DNA of 64,000 nt from Kordiimonas sediminis. GTDB lineage: Bacteria > Pseudomonadota > Alphaproteobacteria > Sphingomonadales > Kordiimonadaceae. Positions within the stretch are counted from its first letter, which is position 1; each line of letters opens with the position of its first letter. Position numbers and translations under genes: made by a program. The stretch spans positions 434,001-498,000 of the forward strand of contig NZ_BNCI01000001.1 of assembly GCF_014656395.1 (NCBI RefSeq), read 5' to 3'. Under the pieces are notes generated by a model. The model did no database searches. It worked only from the letters and a program-made list of their open reading frames with translations, and was not told the DNA's origin. Positions 35,955-44,733 of this stretch are shown here, in pieces.

Positions 35955-36199
35955 GCGGAGAAAATGCCTTTCACTTTGCCCATAATGGTTCTTCTGGCTT
36001 CATAAACAGCAACCCCCATAATCGCCGCCGTCAGCCAGATTGCCACCTCTGTCAGGACGGCAGTCGCCGTTGCAGAATAGACCAAGGCTGACCGGTCCAC
36101 ATCCATCATTAGCACAATACCAAGCGCAACCTAGGACAGCCCCGCCAGTGCCCAGACACTAATCAGACACGTTTTTTTCCAGTTTTCTTTCAATTTCAT
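35951..36199 (-). pseudogene. Small two-helix membrane protein interrupted by an in-frame TAG
   Basis: An 83-codon frame on the minus strand with a strong ribosome site (AAGGA seven bases before the ATG). It reads 22 residues (MKLKENWKKTCLISVWALAG...), then TAG at 36131-36133, then continues in the same frame for 59 residues (VALGIVLMMDVDRSALVYS..., ending GKVKGIFSA) to a normal stop. The hydrophobic pattern continues across the TAG, giving two transmembrane helices. So the gene is either a recent nonsense mutant, a sequencing error, or read through. Its end overlaps the end of the convergent membrane-protein gene. Confidence 0.75.
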
Positions 36200-36470
36200 T
36201 GTTTATCCTTTCTGTCATGACCGGGCCGTCATCAACCCTGCGGCGCCGTCCATACCTATTAGTCGTCCGGCGCCGAAGAATCTTTCAGCATTCCTGCAAA
36301 AAAATTAGAAAGGGTACTTGTCAGACCACATTTCCCCGCACGCCCCACCGTTTTCACGCTGCAGTGCAGGTGTTGTTTTTATTCTTATGCTACTGACAAG
36401 ATTTTCTGGATTGCGGTGCAGGATAGCACTGATACTGTGATCCCAAAATTGCAGAAAGAAGTAGAATTTT
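36200..36470. other. Intergenic region, nothing clear
   Basis: About 270 bases between the broken membrane gene and csaA. It must hold promoters for both genes, but no convincing boxes or repeats were identified. Confidence 0.4.
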
Positions 36471-36809
36471 ATGAGTACCATTGATTGGCATGACTTCACA
36501 AAAGTCGAACTACGTGCAGGCACCATCGTGGATGCACAGGTTTTCGAAGAAGCCCGAAACCCGGCCTATATCCTGCACGTAGATTTCGGTCCTGAAATCG
36601 GCATTAAAAAATCCAGCGCCCAGATAACCGACTATTATCAGCCGGATGACCTGATCGGTAAACAGGTGCTGGCTGTTACCAACTTCCCGCCCAAACAAAT
36701 TGGGCCAATCATGTCAGAATGTCTTGTAACCGGCCTGTTCGCCGAGGGTAAAAAAGTCGTGCTGGCTGTGCCAGACAAGCCGGTTCCAAATGGTGTCCGT
36801 CTGGCCTGA
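36471..36809 (+). CDS. csaA: CsaA-type tRNA-binding domain protein
   Basis: A 112-residue protein of the EMAP II/CsaA OB-fold family. It opens with IDWHDFTKVELRAGTIVDAQ and shows LHVDFGPEIGIKKSSAQIT, the family's dimerising and RNA-binding core, and ends CLVTGLFAEGKKVVLAVPD. CsaA proteins bind tRNA and have chaperone-like and secretion-related effects. Stand-alone gene with its own promoter region. Confidence 0.92.
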   Translation: MSTIDWHDFTKVELRAGTIVDAQVFEEARNPAYILHVDFGPEIGIKKSSAQITDYYQPDDLIGKQVLAVTNFPPKQIGPIMSECLVTGLFAEGKKVVLAVPDKPVPNGVRLA

Positions 36810-36861
36810 CGCAAAACCAAATACCTATGGCGACCGAGCACTGTCCATTAAAGCCCTGACA

Positions 36862-36921
36862 GGTAGTATTATGTCCGGTAGTGCTCCGATCGATAGTGTT
36901 CTGATCGATAGTGCTCTGGCC
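36862..36921. repeat. Four-copy 15-bp tandem repeat
   Basis: Four consecutive 15-mers: GGTAGTATTATGTCC, GGTAGTGCTCCGATC, GATAGTGTTCTGATC and GATAGTGCTCTGGCC. They lie in the short space between csaA and the convergent CoA ligase gene. Confidence 0.7.
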
Positions 36922-36946
36922 GGCACGGCAGACTGCTCGATCGCCT

Positions 36947-38566
36947 CTAATGCGCCCGAAGTTTAAACCGCTGGATTTTTCCGGTTTGGGTCTTGGGTAA
37001 TGCGTCGCAAAACACAACAGACCTTGGATATTTATAAGGGGCAATTGACTGCTTCACATGGTTCTGAATATCAAGGATCATGGCATCATCACCACTTTGA
37101 CCGTCTTTCAATACTACATGCGCTTCCACAAGCTGCCCACGTTCAGGGTCCGGGCACCCAATCACCGCACATTCCAGAACCGCTGGATGGGTCAACACCG
37201 CGTCTTCCACCTCTGGCCCCGCGATATTATAGCCGGACGACACAATCATATCATCCATGCGGGCCCGGAAATGAAAATACCCGTCTTCATCCTGTTCAAA
37301 CGCATCCCCTGTGATATTCCAGCCGTCGCGAACATACTTGCGCTGTCGGTCATCCTGCATATAGCGGCATCCGGTCGGACCACGGACAACCAATCTGCCC
37401 GTTGTGCCTCTGGGTACTTCTTCAAAATTGTCATCCACGATCATGGCTTCATATCCGGATACACAGGTACCGGTAGCCCCTGGCCGGGCGTCATCAGACC
37501 TGTTTGATATGAAAATATGCAACATTTCAGTGGCACCGATACCGTCCAGTATGGGCGCATCCATCGCAGCATTCCATGCGTCAAACACTGATGGCAGCAA
37601 CGTTTCGCCTGCGGACACTGCAATCCGAAGCGATGCCATGGACTTGGTGGCATCCGGTTGCTGCAACATAACCTTGTAAGCCGTTGGCGAGGTAAAGCAG
37701 ATAGACGCATTATAGGCATCAATATACTTCAGCAAATTAAGCGGCGTGGCATCTTCGAGTAGCACCGCAGACGCCCCGAACCGAAGTGGAAAGATAGCCA
37801 GCCCACCCAGTCCAAAGGTAAAGGCAAGAGGCGGTGACCCGATAAAAACATCCTCCTCTGTGGTGCCTAAAACCTCCTGTGCATATCCGTCCGCAATAAT
37901 CAGTAAATCCCGGTGGAAATGCATGGTGGCTTTCGGCTCCCCCGTCGTGCCGGATGTAAACCCAAGAAGCGCAACATCGTCCGCAGCCGTTTCCACCCCC
38001 TCAAAGCGCACTGACTTTGTCAGCGCCATCCGGTCCATATCCCCGTCATGGCCCATCTCCCCGTCAAAACAAAGAATATCGGTAAGAAAATCACTTGTTG
38101 CTGCACAGGCCTGGAGCTCGTCTGCAAGGCGTTTGTCACACAGCGCAAGACTGATTTCCGCCTTGTTCACAATCTTGGACAGTTCCGCCGCGCGGAGCAT
38201 CGGCATGGTATTCACCGCAACCGCGCCCACTTTGGTCACAGCCAGCCACACAGCAACCATGGCAGGGGTGTTCGGCGACCGCACCAAAACCCTGTGCCCC
38301 GGCACCACACCGTAATCATCAACCAGCACATTGGCTATCCGGTTGGACCAGTCGGTAAGCTCCTTGTAGGTCCGTGTTCGGCCATGCCCAATCAGGGCAA
38401 CATGATCGCCAAACCCTTTTTCAACCATGCGGTCAGACAGCTCAACACCTGCATTCATCCTTTCCGGATATGTAAATTCCGGACGGTCCAGTATCAGGTC
38501 CGGCCATTCTGATTTTGGCGGCAGTCTGTCTTTTGTAAATGTATCTATGTGTCCCGTGTAGCCCAC
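36947..38566 (-). CDS. 2-aminobenzoate (anthranilate)-CoA ligase-like AMP-binding enzyme
   Basis: A 539-residue ANL-superfamily acyl-CoA synthetase. The phosphate loop is FTSGTTGEPKATMHFH, followed by the A5 segment DGIGATEMLHIF, the A7/A8 hinge ITGDAFEQDEDGYFHFRARMDDMI, and the catalytic Lys in TQTGKIQRFKLR. It resembles the benzoate/2-aminobenzoate-CoA ligases. The fused 2-aminobenzoyl-CoA monooxygenase/reductase a few genes away makes anthranilate the likely substrate: ATP and CoA form 2-aminobenzoyl-CoA. Divergent from a MarR gene. Benzoate or another substituted benzoate cannot be excluded. Confidence 0.85.
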   Translation of the reverse strand: MGYTGHIDTFTKDRLPPKSEWPDLILDRPEFTYPERMNAGVELSDRMVEKGFGDHVALIGHGRTRTYKELTDWSNRIANVLVDDYGVVPGHRVLVRSPNTPAMVAVWLAVTKVGAVAVNTMPMLRAAELSKIVNKAEISLALCDKRLADELQACAATSDFLTDILCFDGEMGHDGDMDRMALTKSVRFEGVETAADDVALLGFTSGTTGEPKATMHFHRDLLIIADGYAQEVLGTTEEDVFIGSPPLAFTFGLGGLAIFPLRFGASAVLLEDATPLNLLKYIDAYNASICFTSPTAYKVMLQQPDATKSMASLRIAVSAGETLLPSVFDAWNAAMDAPILDGIGATEMLHIFISNRSDDARPGATGTCVSGYEAMIVDDNFEEVPRGTTGRLVVRGPTGCRYMQDDRQRKYVRDGWNITGDAFEQDEDGYFHFRARMDDMIVSSGYNIAGPEVEDAVLTHPAVLECAVIGCPDPERGQLVEAHVVLKDGQSGDDAMILDIQNHVKQSIAPYKYPRSVVFCDALPKTQTGKIQRFKLRAH

Positions 38567-38870
38567 TGAAACTATTCTCCCCTTGTGCCTCCTCTCTTCC
38601 CGGAGGAAGGCAATTGTCCCAAAATCAGGCTACCGCTTCCTGGGTAGTTTTGTCATTAGCAAAATCCGATTTTCCACTGGTCCAAAAGTTGCCCAATTTC
38701 CGCTGTAGGTGCAGTACGCCCAATCCTGCCATAAAATGCCGTAAACAGCGGGAGGGGGAGAACACTTGCAAGATGATCAGACTTCTGTACAGAATAACTG
38801 GTTGTTGCTGAGTCTACTGTCCCTGCCTGCAAGGATTTACCTTGCCGGCATAAAAAGCGAGAGGCCCGAC
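38567..38870. other. Divergent regulatory region of ligase and marR
   Basis: About 300 bases between the CoA ligase and the MarR gene. A short inverted repeat TTTTG-N7-CAAAA near 38650 is the only candidate operator seen, and it is weak. The two related MarR-type repeats found elsewhere in this cluster have no clear copy here. Confidence 0.4.
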
Positions 38871-39347
38871 ATGGCTGCAAAAATTGGAAAGACATTACCC
38901 GATATTGCCGATTTCAAATTGGATGACTATCCGCTCTATCATCTGAATCGCACGGCCGCGACATATACCGCGAAAATGACCGAAATCCTGAAAACAATCG
39001 GTGTTGGTCAACCCGAATGGCGGGTTTTGATGATCCTGAATGACAAAAACCCCAGCACCGTCAGCGAACTGTCACGGCGATCTGTCACCAAACTTTCGAC
39101 CATCACACGGATTGTCATACGGATGGAAGAAGACGGGCTGGTGACACGCTCCCGCTGTAATGATGACAGCAGGGTAACCCAGGTTTCGATCACGGACGAT
39201 GGCCGCCGGGTGGTGGTTGATCTGCACGAAATCGCCAGCCGCATCTACGAACGGGCGTTCACAGGTATGGATGAAGGAACGATTTCTTCCTTCGTGGATA
39301 TATTAAAGCATATTCGTGCAAATCTAAACGAAGCACCCGCCGTATGA
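38871..39347 (+). CDS. MarR-family transcriptional regulator
   Basis: A 158-residue MarR protein from the ATG at 38871, with GAGAGG just upstream (the frame opens at 38766, but the extra residues do not look coding). Winged HTH: PEWRVLMILNDKNPSTVSELSRRSVTKLSTITRIVIRMEEDGLVTR followed by the wing. Divergent from the CoA ligase, so likely its regulator, responding to an aromatic acid or its CoA ester as is common for MarR proteins in aromatic degradation. Confidence 0.9.
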   Translation: MAAKIGKTLPDIADFKLDDYPLYHLNRTAATYTAKMTEILKTIGVGQPEWRVLMILNDKNPSTVSELSRRSVTKLSTITRIVIRMEEDGLVTRSRCNDDSRVTQVSITDDGRRVVVDLHEIASRIYERAFTGMDEGTISSFVDILKHIRANLNEAPAV

Positions 39348-39421
39348 TACTACGGCCCTGCACTATCTCGCACCGTATCAGAGCATCTTAGGTAAGGCAT
39401 GTTAGAAAATAGGGAAGCACC

Positions 39422-40213
39422 ATGTCACAGGCGAAAACCATATTATCCCTTCTTGCTGAAAGCCTATCCGGCGGTTCCGTTCGTATAGTTGATCTGACGC
39501 AGCCGCTTGAACCCAAAACACCCGTCCTGCAGCTTCCGCCTCAATATGCTCAAAATCCGCCATTTGAAAGTGGTATCCTGTCTGAATACGATGATAGGGG
39601 CCCTGCCTGGTACTGGAACTGGTTTAAATGCGGGGAACACACCGGGACGCATTTTGATGCACCGGTTCACTGGATAACCGGCAAGGATCACGAAAATAAT
39701 ACGACCGACACTATCCCGGTGGACAGCTTTATCAGCCCTGCCTGCGTGCTTGATGCCGTGCCAGAGGCACTGAAGGATCCTGACTTTCTTGTTTCGCCTG
39801 AATTTGTGGCCGCATGGGAAGATAAATACGGCCAAATCCCCGCTGGGTCATGGGTGCTTTTTCGTACCGACTGGTCCAAAAGAACGGATCCTGTTGCTTT
39901 TCTGAACGAAGATGCCAGCGGCTTTCACACACCCGGATGGAGCAGCGAAGCAATCACCTTCCTTCTGGAAGAACGGGACATTCGGGGCATCGGCGTGGAA
40001 ACTGTTGGCACCGATGCAGGACAGGGAGGAAAATTGCAGCCAGCCTTTCCGTGTCACTCCTTGCTGCACGGGGCCAATAAATACGGTCTGGCCAGCCTGA
40101 CCAATCTGGACCAGCTTCCGCCAACGGGGGCACTTATCATCGCTGCCCCGCTGAAGATTGTTCGCGGGTCCGGTAGCCCCTTACGGGTTCTGGCTCTGAT
40201 ACCAAACAACTAG
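39422..40213 (+). CDS. Cyclase family (kynurenine formamidase-like) metal hydrolase
   Basis: A 263-residue protein of the cyclase/KynB family with the metal signature HTGTHFDAPVH at residues 73-83. Family members include kynurenine formamidase, which releases formate in the tryptophan-to-anthranilate route, and isatin or other ring hydrolases. In an anthranilate cluster it could either supply anthranilate upstream or open a cyclic ketone or amide intermediate downstream. No kynureninase or tryptophan dioxygenase gene is in the window, so the second option deserves equal weight. Confidence 0.85.
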   Translation: MSQAKTILSLLAESLSGGSVRIVDLTQPLEPKTPVLQLPPQYAQNPPFESGILSEYDDRGPAWYWNWFKCGEHTGTHFDAPVHWITGKDHENNTTDTIPVDSFISPACVLDAVPEALKDPDFLVSPEFVAAWEDKYGQIPAGSWVLFRTDWSKRTDPVAFLNEDASGFHTPGWSSEAITFLLEERDIRGIGVETVGTDAGQGGKLQPAFPCHSLLHGANKYGLASLTNLDQLPPTGALIIAAPLKIVRGSGSPLRVLALIPNN

Positions 40214-40246
40214 CAAAGCCCACTGCGGCATCTGCGACAGGTAGTT

Positions 40247-42637
40247 TTATGTGTCAGTCTGCCGTCGCTTCAATGTTGCAAATGTATGGTGGCGTTTTGG
40301 TCTGGCTTTCTGCTGCCAGTCAAGCTGTTGTTCCCGTGACTTCATCAGCGTTGCATATGCTTGCTGCCTGCCGGACAAATACTGTTTTTCCCAGTCTGTA
40401 TGGTCTGTCATCACCCCATACCAGGCCGCTGCCTGCCGGGTGAAGAAAGGATTCCACAAATGTGTTCTGCCAATGGCTACCAAATCTGCCCGCCGGGTAT
40501 GCAGAATAGTATTGACCTGTGATGCTTCTGTAATCGCTCCAACTGCCATCGTGGCGATCTTGGGAACATTGCGGATAGCTTCGGCAAAACCGGTTTGGAA
40601 CATTCTGCCGTAAATCGGTTTCTGGTCCGGTACAGTTTGTCCGGCAGATACGTCAATCAAGTCGCAGCCTGCATCTTTAAATGCCTGAGCGATTACAAAG
40701 GTATCTTCCTCTGAAATTCCGCCTTCTTTCCAATCTGATGCAGAAATCCGTACCGACATTGGCTTGTGCTCAGGCCAAACCGCCCGCATGGCGCTAAACA
40801 CTTCAAGGGGGAAACGGAGCCTGTTTTCAACCGCCCCCCCATAGTCATCAGTCCGTATATTTGTCAGCGGCGACAGGAAACTTGCCAGCAAATACCCGTG
40901 GGCGCAGTGCAGTTCGATCATATCAAACCCGGCGCGGTCCGCCCGCTCTGTCGCGCGGACAAAATCACTTTTAATTCGGGCCATACCCTGCTGGTCCAGC
41001 GCGGCCGGGGTTTGACTTTCGCCTTCAAAATATGGAATTGGTGACGCAGAATAGAGCGGCCAGTTCTGATCCGCCTCCGGCAGGGGATGATCCATCTTCT
41101 CCCACCCTACCTGCGTTGACCCTTTGCGCCCGGCGTGGCCAAGCTGCATACAAAGTTTGGTTTTTGTCGTATCGTGGATAAAGGCCACAAGGCGTTTCCA
41201 CTGGGCTTCGTGATCATCGTTCCACATGCCGGGGCACCCCGGCGTAATGCGTGCGTCCGCAGACGGGCACGTCATTTCCGTATACATCAAAGCCATACCG
41301 CCCCGTGCAGCACCCGCATAATGGGCAAAATGCCAGTCCGTCAGATTACCATCCGCATCAGCGGAATATTGTGCCATCGGGGACATTACCACCCGGTTAC
41401 GCAGCTCCATCCCGCGCAGTTTATATTTGGTAAACATGGGCGTCGGACGGCTTTGACGGTAATCATACCCAGATTCTCTGAAATAGCGTTCATACCATTC
41501 AGTGTCTGCGGCCGCGACAAAGTCAGGATCACGCAAAATCAAGTTATCATAGGTAACCGATTTGGACCGGCACATAACAACCATGGCAAACTGATACGGA
41601 TCCATATCCCACGACCGGTCCATATGTTCAAACCATGCAAGCGATACATCCGCATTATGCTGGACGATTTGTGCTGGTACCCTGCGTGCCTTGTCGTAGG
41701 CGCTGAATGCTGCCTGATGGCCATCCTCTTGCAGATGCTCCAGAACCGCTTCATGCAACCCAATGGCACAGTCCATGGCAAGTTTTGTCCCCGACCCGAT
41801 CGAGAAATGAGCAGATGCTTTGGCATCACCAAGGATCACCATTTTCCCGACAGACCAATTATTACAGAAAATTCGCGGAAATTGCCGCCAGTGTGATCTG
41901 TTCAGAACAAGGGGGTAGCCCTCCAGTTCATCAGCGAAAATCTCTTCCAGAAGGGCCTTGGAGCCTTCTTCATCAAACTCCTCAAAACCATGCCCCTGCC
42001 AACAGGCGTCCGACATTTCAAAAATCCACGTCGACATATCTGCGTCATACTGATAGGTGTGCGCACAAATCAGGCCGTGCGGAGTTTCCTTGAAGAAATA
42101 AGTAAAATCAGTAAGGGGCCGCGTTGACCCCATCCAGCAAAAACGGTTGGACTTTGTTGTAACACTGACATCAAACCCGTCCGGCCCCTTGTGGGCATCC
42201 CGAATGGCAGACCCAATGCCGTCAGCCACCAGTATCATGTCTGAATCAGCAAATCTGTCTTCGACTGTCAGGGGGTCAATGCGTGTTTCAAAGGTCATCT
42301 GCACGCCCACTTCCCTGCAGCGATCCTGCAAAACCCGCAACAGATGCACTCTGGACGTTCCGCAAAAACCATTGCCGCGGCATTTAATCAGCGAGCCCTT
42401 GTAGGAAATATCAATATCATCCCAATAGGCAAATTCCTCGCGCATGCGTTCATAGGTTTTCTTGTCACGGCTTTCATACTCATCAAGAGAGCTGTCTGAA
42501 AACACCACCCCGAAACCGAAGGTGTCGTCAGCCCGGTTTTGTTCGAAAACTTCAATGGTCCAGTCTGGCCGTGCCTTCTTGGTCAACAGTGCGAAATACA
42601 GCCCGCCCGGGCCACCACCAATGATACTGATTTTCAT
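40247..42637 (-). CDS. 2-aminobenzoyl-CoA monooxygenase/reductase (anthraniloyl-CoA monooxygenase)
   Basis: A 796-residue fusion of two flavoproteins. The N-terminal half is an aromatic-hydroxylase-type FAD monooxygenase (GGGPGGLYFALLTKK at about 8-22; MILVADGIGSAIRD; GDAKASAHFSIGSG). The C-terminal half, from about residue 400, is an Old Yellow Enzyme-type FMN reductase (RNRVVMSPMAQYSA, LCMQLGHAGRKGST, ELHCAHGYLLASFLSPLTNIR). This architecture is known from the anthranilate pathway of Azoarcus evansii, where it hydroxylates and then reduces 2-aminobenzoyl-CoA to a non-aromatic product. Databases often label homologues salicylyl-CoA 5-hydroxylase. A divergent MarR gene and operator lie upstream. 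Confidence 0.92.
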   Translation of the reverse strand: MKISIIGGGPGGLYFALLTKKARPDWTIEVFEQNRADDTFGFGVVFSDSSLDEYESRDKKTYERMREEFAYWDDIDISYKGSLIKCRGNGFCGTSRVHLLRVLQDRCREVGVQMTFETRIDPLTVEDRFADSDMILVADGIGSAIRDAHKGPDGFDVSVTTKSNRFCWMGSTRPLTDFTYFFKETPHGLICAHTYQYDADMSTWIFEMSDACWQGHGFEEFDEEGSKALLEEIFADELEGYPLVLNRSHWRQFPRIFCNNWSVGKMVILGDAKASAHFSIGSGTKLAMDCAIGLHEAVLEHLQEDGHQAAFSAYDKARRVPAQIVQHNADVSLAWFEHMDRSWDMDPYQFAMVVMCRSKSVTYDNLILRDPDFVAAADTEWYERYFRESGYDYRQSRPTPMFTKYKLRGMELRNRVVMSPMAQYSADADGNLTDWHFAHYAGAARGGMALMYTEMTCPSADARITPGCPGMWNDDHEAQWKRLVAFIHDTTKTKLCMQLGHAGRKGSTQVGWEKMDHPLPEADQNWPLYSASPIPYFEGESQTPAALDQQGMARIKSDFVRATERADRAGFDMIELHCAHGYLLASFLSPLTNIRTDDYGGAVENRLRFPLEVFSAMRAVWPEHKPMSVRISASDWKEGGISEEDTFVIAQAFKDAGCDLIDVSAGQTVPDQKPIYGRMFQTGFAEAIRNVPKIATMAVGAITEASQVNTILHTRRADLVAIGRTHLWNPFFTRQAAAWYGVMTDHTDWEKQYLSGRQQAYATLMKSREQQLDWQQKARPKRHHTFATLKRRQTDT

Positions 42638-42686
42638 CCCTGCTCTCCGCAGTTGCTTCTTTTTTACCGAATTAAGACTGTATCCA

Positions 42687-42712
42687 CATTTACTTTATGT
42701 GTAAAGTAAATG
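42687..42712. promoter_or_regulatory. MarR-type operator (inverted repeat, copy A)
   Basis: Perfect 11-bp arms CATTTACTTTA and TAAAGTAAATG around the spacer TGTG, between the divergent monooxygenase and marR genes. A possible minus-strand promoter (TTTACA, 17 bases, TACAGT) starts inside it. A related repeat occurs at 44677-44700. Confidence 0.82.
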
Positions 42713-42752
42713 GAGGTTCGGCGCCAAAGGTGCAAATACAGAAAGAAGCAAA

Positions 42753-43223
42753 ATGGCCGATAATCCGCTGATTACTAGTGAGCGTGAAAGAGAAGCCCTG
42801 CGGATGTGGCTTGAATTAACCCGTGCTACCAAGTCCCTGGAGGCAAGTATAAGCGCACGCCTGAAAAAGGATTTTGGACAAAGTTTTACCCGGTTTGATG
42901 TCTGCTCCCAGCTTTACCGCGCCGTCAGTAAAACACTCTCTGTAACGGACCTGGCCAAAAGGCTATTGGCATCCTCCAGTCATAATATAACCGGTCTTCT
43001 GGGCCGTATGGAAAAAGACGGGCTTGTGTCGCGGCAAAGAAACCCCGATGACAAACGCAGTATGTTCATTTCCCTGACGCCAGACGGTATTCAACTTTTT
43101 GAAGCAATGGCGAAAGAACACGGCAACTGGGTTCAGGAAAGTTTCAATAACCTCGGCACGGATGAAATGCGATCTGTGCGCAGCGCGTTACAGCAAATGC
43201 GTATCAAGCTCGACACCACCTAA
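42753..43223 (+). CDS. MarR-family transcriptional regulator
   Basis: A 156-residue MarR regulator: winged HTH FTRFDVCSQLYRAVSKTLSVTDLAKRLLASSSHNITGLLGRMEKDGLVSR, then the wing RNPDDKRSMFISLTPDG. Its gene begins 41 bases after a perfect inverted repeat and is divergent from the 2-aminobenzoyl-CoA monooxygenase. It is the likely local repressor, released by an aromatic CoA ester. It is about as long as, and similar in layout to, the MarR protein at 45483. Confidence 0.92.
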   Translation: MADNPLITSEREREALRMWLELTRATKSLEASISARLKKDFGQSFTRFDVCSQLYRAVSKTLSVTDLAKRLLASSSHNITGLLGRMEKDGLVSRQRNPDDKRSMFISLTPDGIQLFEAMAKEHGNWVQESFNNLGTDEMRSVRSALQQMRIKLDTT

Positions 43224-43231
43224 ACAAAAAG

Positions 43232-43258
43232 AAAGGGCCAGCATGCCGCCAGCCCTTT
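43232..43258. terminator. Bidirectional terminator between marR and gcdH
   Basis: AAAGGGC / GCCCTTT stem with a 13-base loop. An A-rich flank lies on the left and a T-rich flank a few bases to the right, between two convergent genes. Confidence 0.55.
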
Positions 43259-43287
43259 GATCAATCATTTTTCAAACCGCAGTGGAT

Positions 43288-44490
43288 TTAACCAAACGCC
43301 TGTATACCCGTGATCGCACGTCCTAAAATCAGCGCGTGAACATCATGCGTACCTTCATAGGTATTCACTGCCTCCAGGTTCATGACGTGGCGAATAACAT
43401 GGAATTCATCAGACACACCGTTACCGCCGTGCATATCCCGTGCAACGCGGGCAATATCAAGAGCCTTACCGCAGTTGTTCCGCTTGATCAGGCTAATCAT
43501 TTCAGGGGCAAAATTATCATTGTCCATCAGGCGGCCAACCTGCAAAGCAGCTTGTAGCCCGAGGGTGATTTCAGTCATCGCATCTGCCAGCTTTTTCTGA
43601 ACAAGCTGTGTCGCCGCAAGCGGACGGTTAAACTGTTTGCGGTCCAGTGTATATTGACGGGCAGCATGCACACAGAATTCCGCAGCACCCATGGCACCCC
43701 ATGCAATACCGTAGCGTGCCCGGTTCAGACAGCCAAACGGTGCTGCAAGCCCCTCGGCATTCGGCAGAAGGTTTTCAGCAGGAACGAAAACATCATCCAT
43801 CACAATCTCGCCGGTAATGGATGCCCGCAGAGAGAATTTACCCTCAATCTTCGGCGCGGAAAGACCCTTCATTCCCTTGTCCAGAATGAAACCGCGAATG
43901 GCGCCGCCGTGTTCTTCCGACTTGGCCCAAACAACAAAAACATCCGCAATCGGACTGTTCGTAATCCACATTTTAGCGCCGTTCAGCAAATAGCCACCAT
44001 CCACAGGTTTCGCGCGCGTCTCCATTCCAGCGGGGTCTGATCCTGCGTTCGGCTCGGTCAATCCAAAACACCCAACCCATTCGCCAGAAGCAAGCTTGGG
44101 CAGATACTTCATACGCTGCTCCTCAGAGCCATACGCATAAATTGGGTGCATAACGAGCGAGCTTTGAACCGAAATTGCAGACCGGTAGCCGCTGTCTACG
44201 CGCTCTACTTCCCGTGCAATCAGACCGTACGCAACATAGCTTGTTTCTGCGCAGCCATATTTTTCTGGCAAAGTGGAACCAAGGAAACCCTGCTCGCCTG
44301 CTTCATTCATGATCTCACGATGGAAAATTTCGTGACGGTTTGCCTCCAGAACCCGCGGCATCAAACGGTCCTGACAAAAACTATGCGCCGCTTCTTTGAT
44401 AATCCGCTCATCCTCGGTTATCTGGCTATCCAGAAATAGGGCATCATCCCACTGAAAAGGCACCAAACCTTTTTTATAGTTCATGCTCAT
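43288..44490 (-). CDS. gcdH: Glutaryl-CoA dehydrogenase
   Basis: A 400-residue acyl-CoA dehydrogenase that oxidises and decarboxylates glutaryl-CoA to crotonyl-CoA. Marks of this subfamily are [18 protein letters not shown] (Arg103, which binds the distal carboxylate), [14 protein letters not shown], and the catalytic Glu379 in [20 protein letters not shown]. In this cluster it would handle the C5 dicarboxyl-CoA expected late in anthranilate or benzoate ring degradation. It is divergent from the SDR operon and shares with it a MarR-type repeat. Confidence 0.93.
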   Translation of the reverse strand: MSMNYKKGLVPFQWDDALFLDSQITEDERIIKEAAHSFCQDRLMPRVLEANRHEIFHREIMNEAGEQGFLGSTLPEKYGCAETSYVAYGLIAREVERVDSGYRSAISVQSSLVMHPIYAYGSEEQRMKYLPKLASGEWVGCFGLTEPNAGSDPAGMETRAKPVDGGYLLNGAKMWITNSPIADVFVVWAKSEEHGGAIRGFILDKGMKGLSAPKIEGKFSLRASITGEIVMDDVFVPAENLLPNAEGLAAPFGCLNRARYGIAWGAMGAAEFCVHAARQYTLDRKQFNRPLAATQLVQKKLADAMTEITLGLQAALQVGRLMDNDNFAPEMISLIKRNNCGKALDIARVARDMHGGNGVSDEFHVIRHVMNLEAVNTYEGTHDVHALILGRAITGIQAFG

Positions 44491-44665
44491 CTAAAAATAC
44501 CTTCCTGCTACACCGTATCCGGTAATTTTCGTCCGGTCAGGCGTCCCTCAATTATGCATAAATGTGTATCAGAATTAGTAAAAAATTCGACGCGACAGCT
44601 TAAACAGGATCATTAATCACGCACAAGAAAAATATGCCCGAACACGCGCAATTCCGGGCAGATTA

Positions 44666-44694
44666 TTGACTGAAAAAATTATTTCATATATAAA
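44666..44694 (+). promoter_or_regulatory. Promoter of the SDR-marR-ech-acd operon
   Basis: TTGACT (44666-44671), 17 bases, TATAAA (44689-44694): five of six consensus in each box. The -10 lies within the inverted repeat, so repressor binding would block it. Confidence 0.7.
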
Positions 44695-44700
44695 ATAATT
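44677..44700. promoter_or_regulatory. MarR-type operator (inverted repeat, copy B)
   Basis: Arms AATTATTTCA and TAAAATAATT around TATA, a 24-bp repeat with one mismatched pair. It matches the central 24 bases of the repeat at 42687-42712 at 17 positions. Located between divergent gcdH and the SDR gene, nearer the SDR promoter. Confidence 0.7.
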
Positions 44701-44733
44701 CTTCTTCTCGCTACGGAAAGGCAAACCAGTCTG

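Noticed and set aside
41135-41896. A 253-codon plus-strand frame opposite the 2-aminobenzoyl-CoA monooxygenase
   Set aside because: Antisense to a gene with two clear flavoprotein domains; no start signal or motif of its own.
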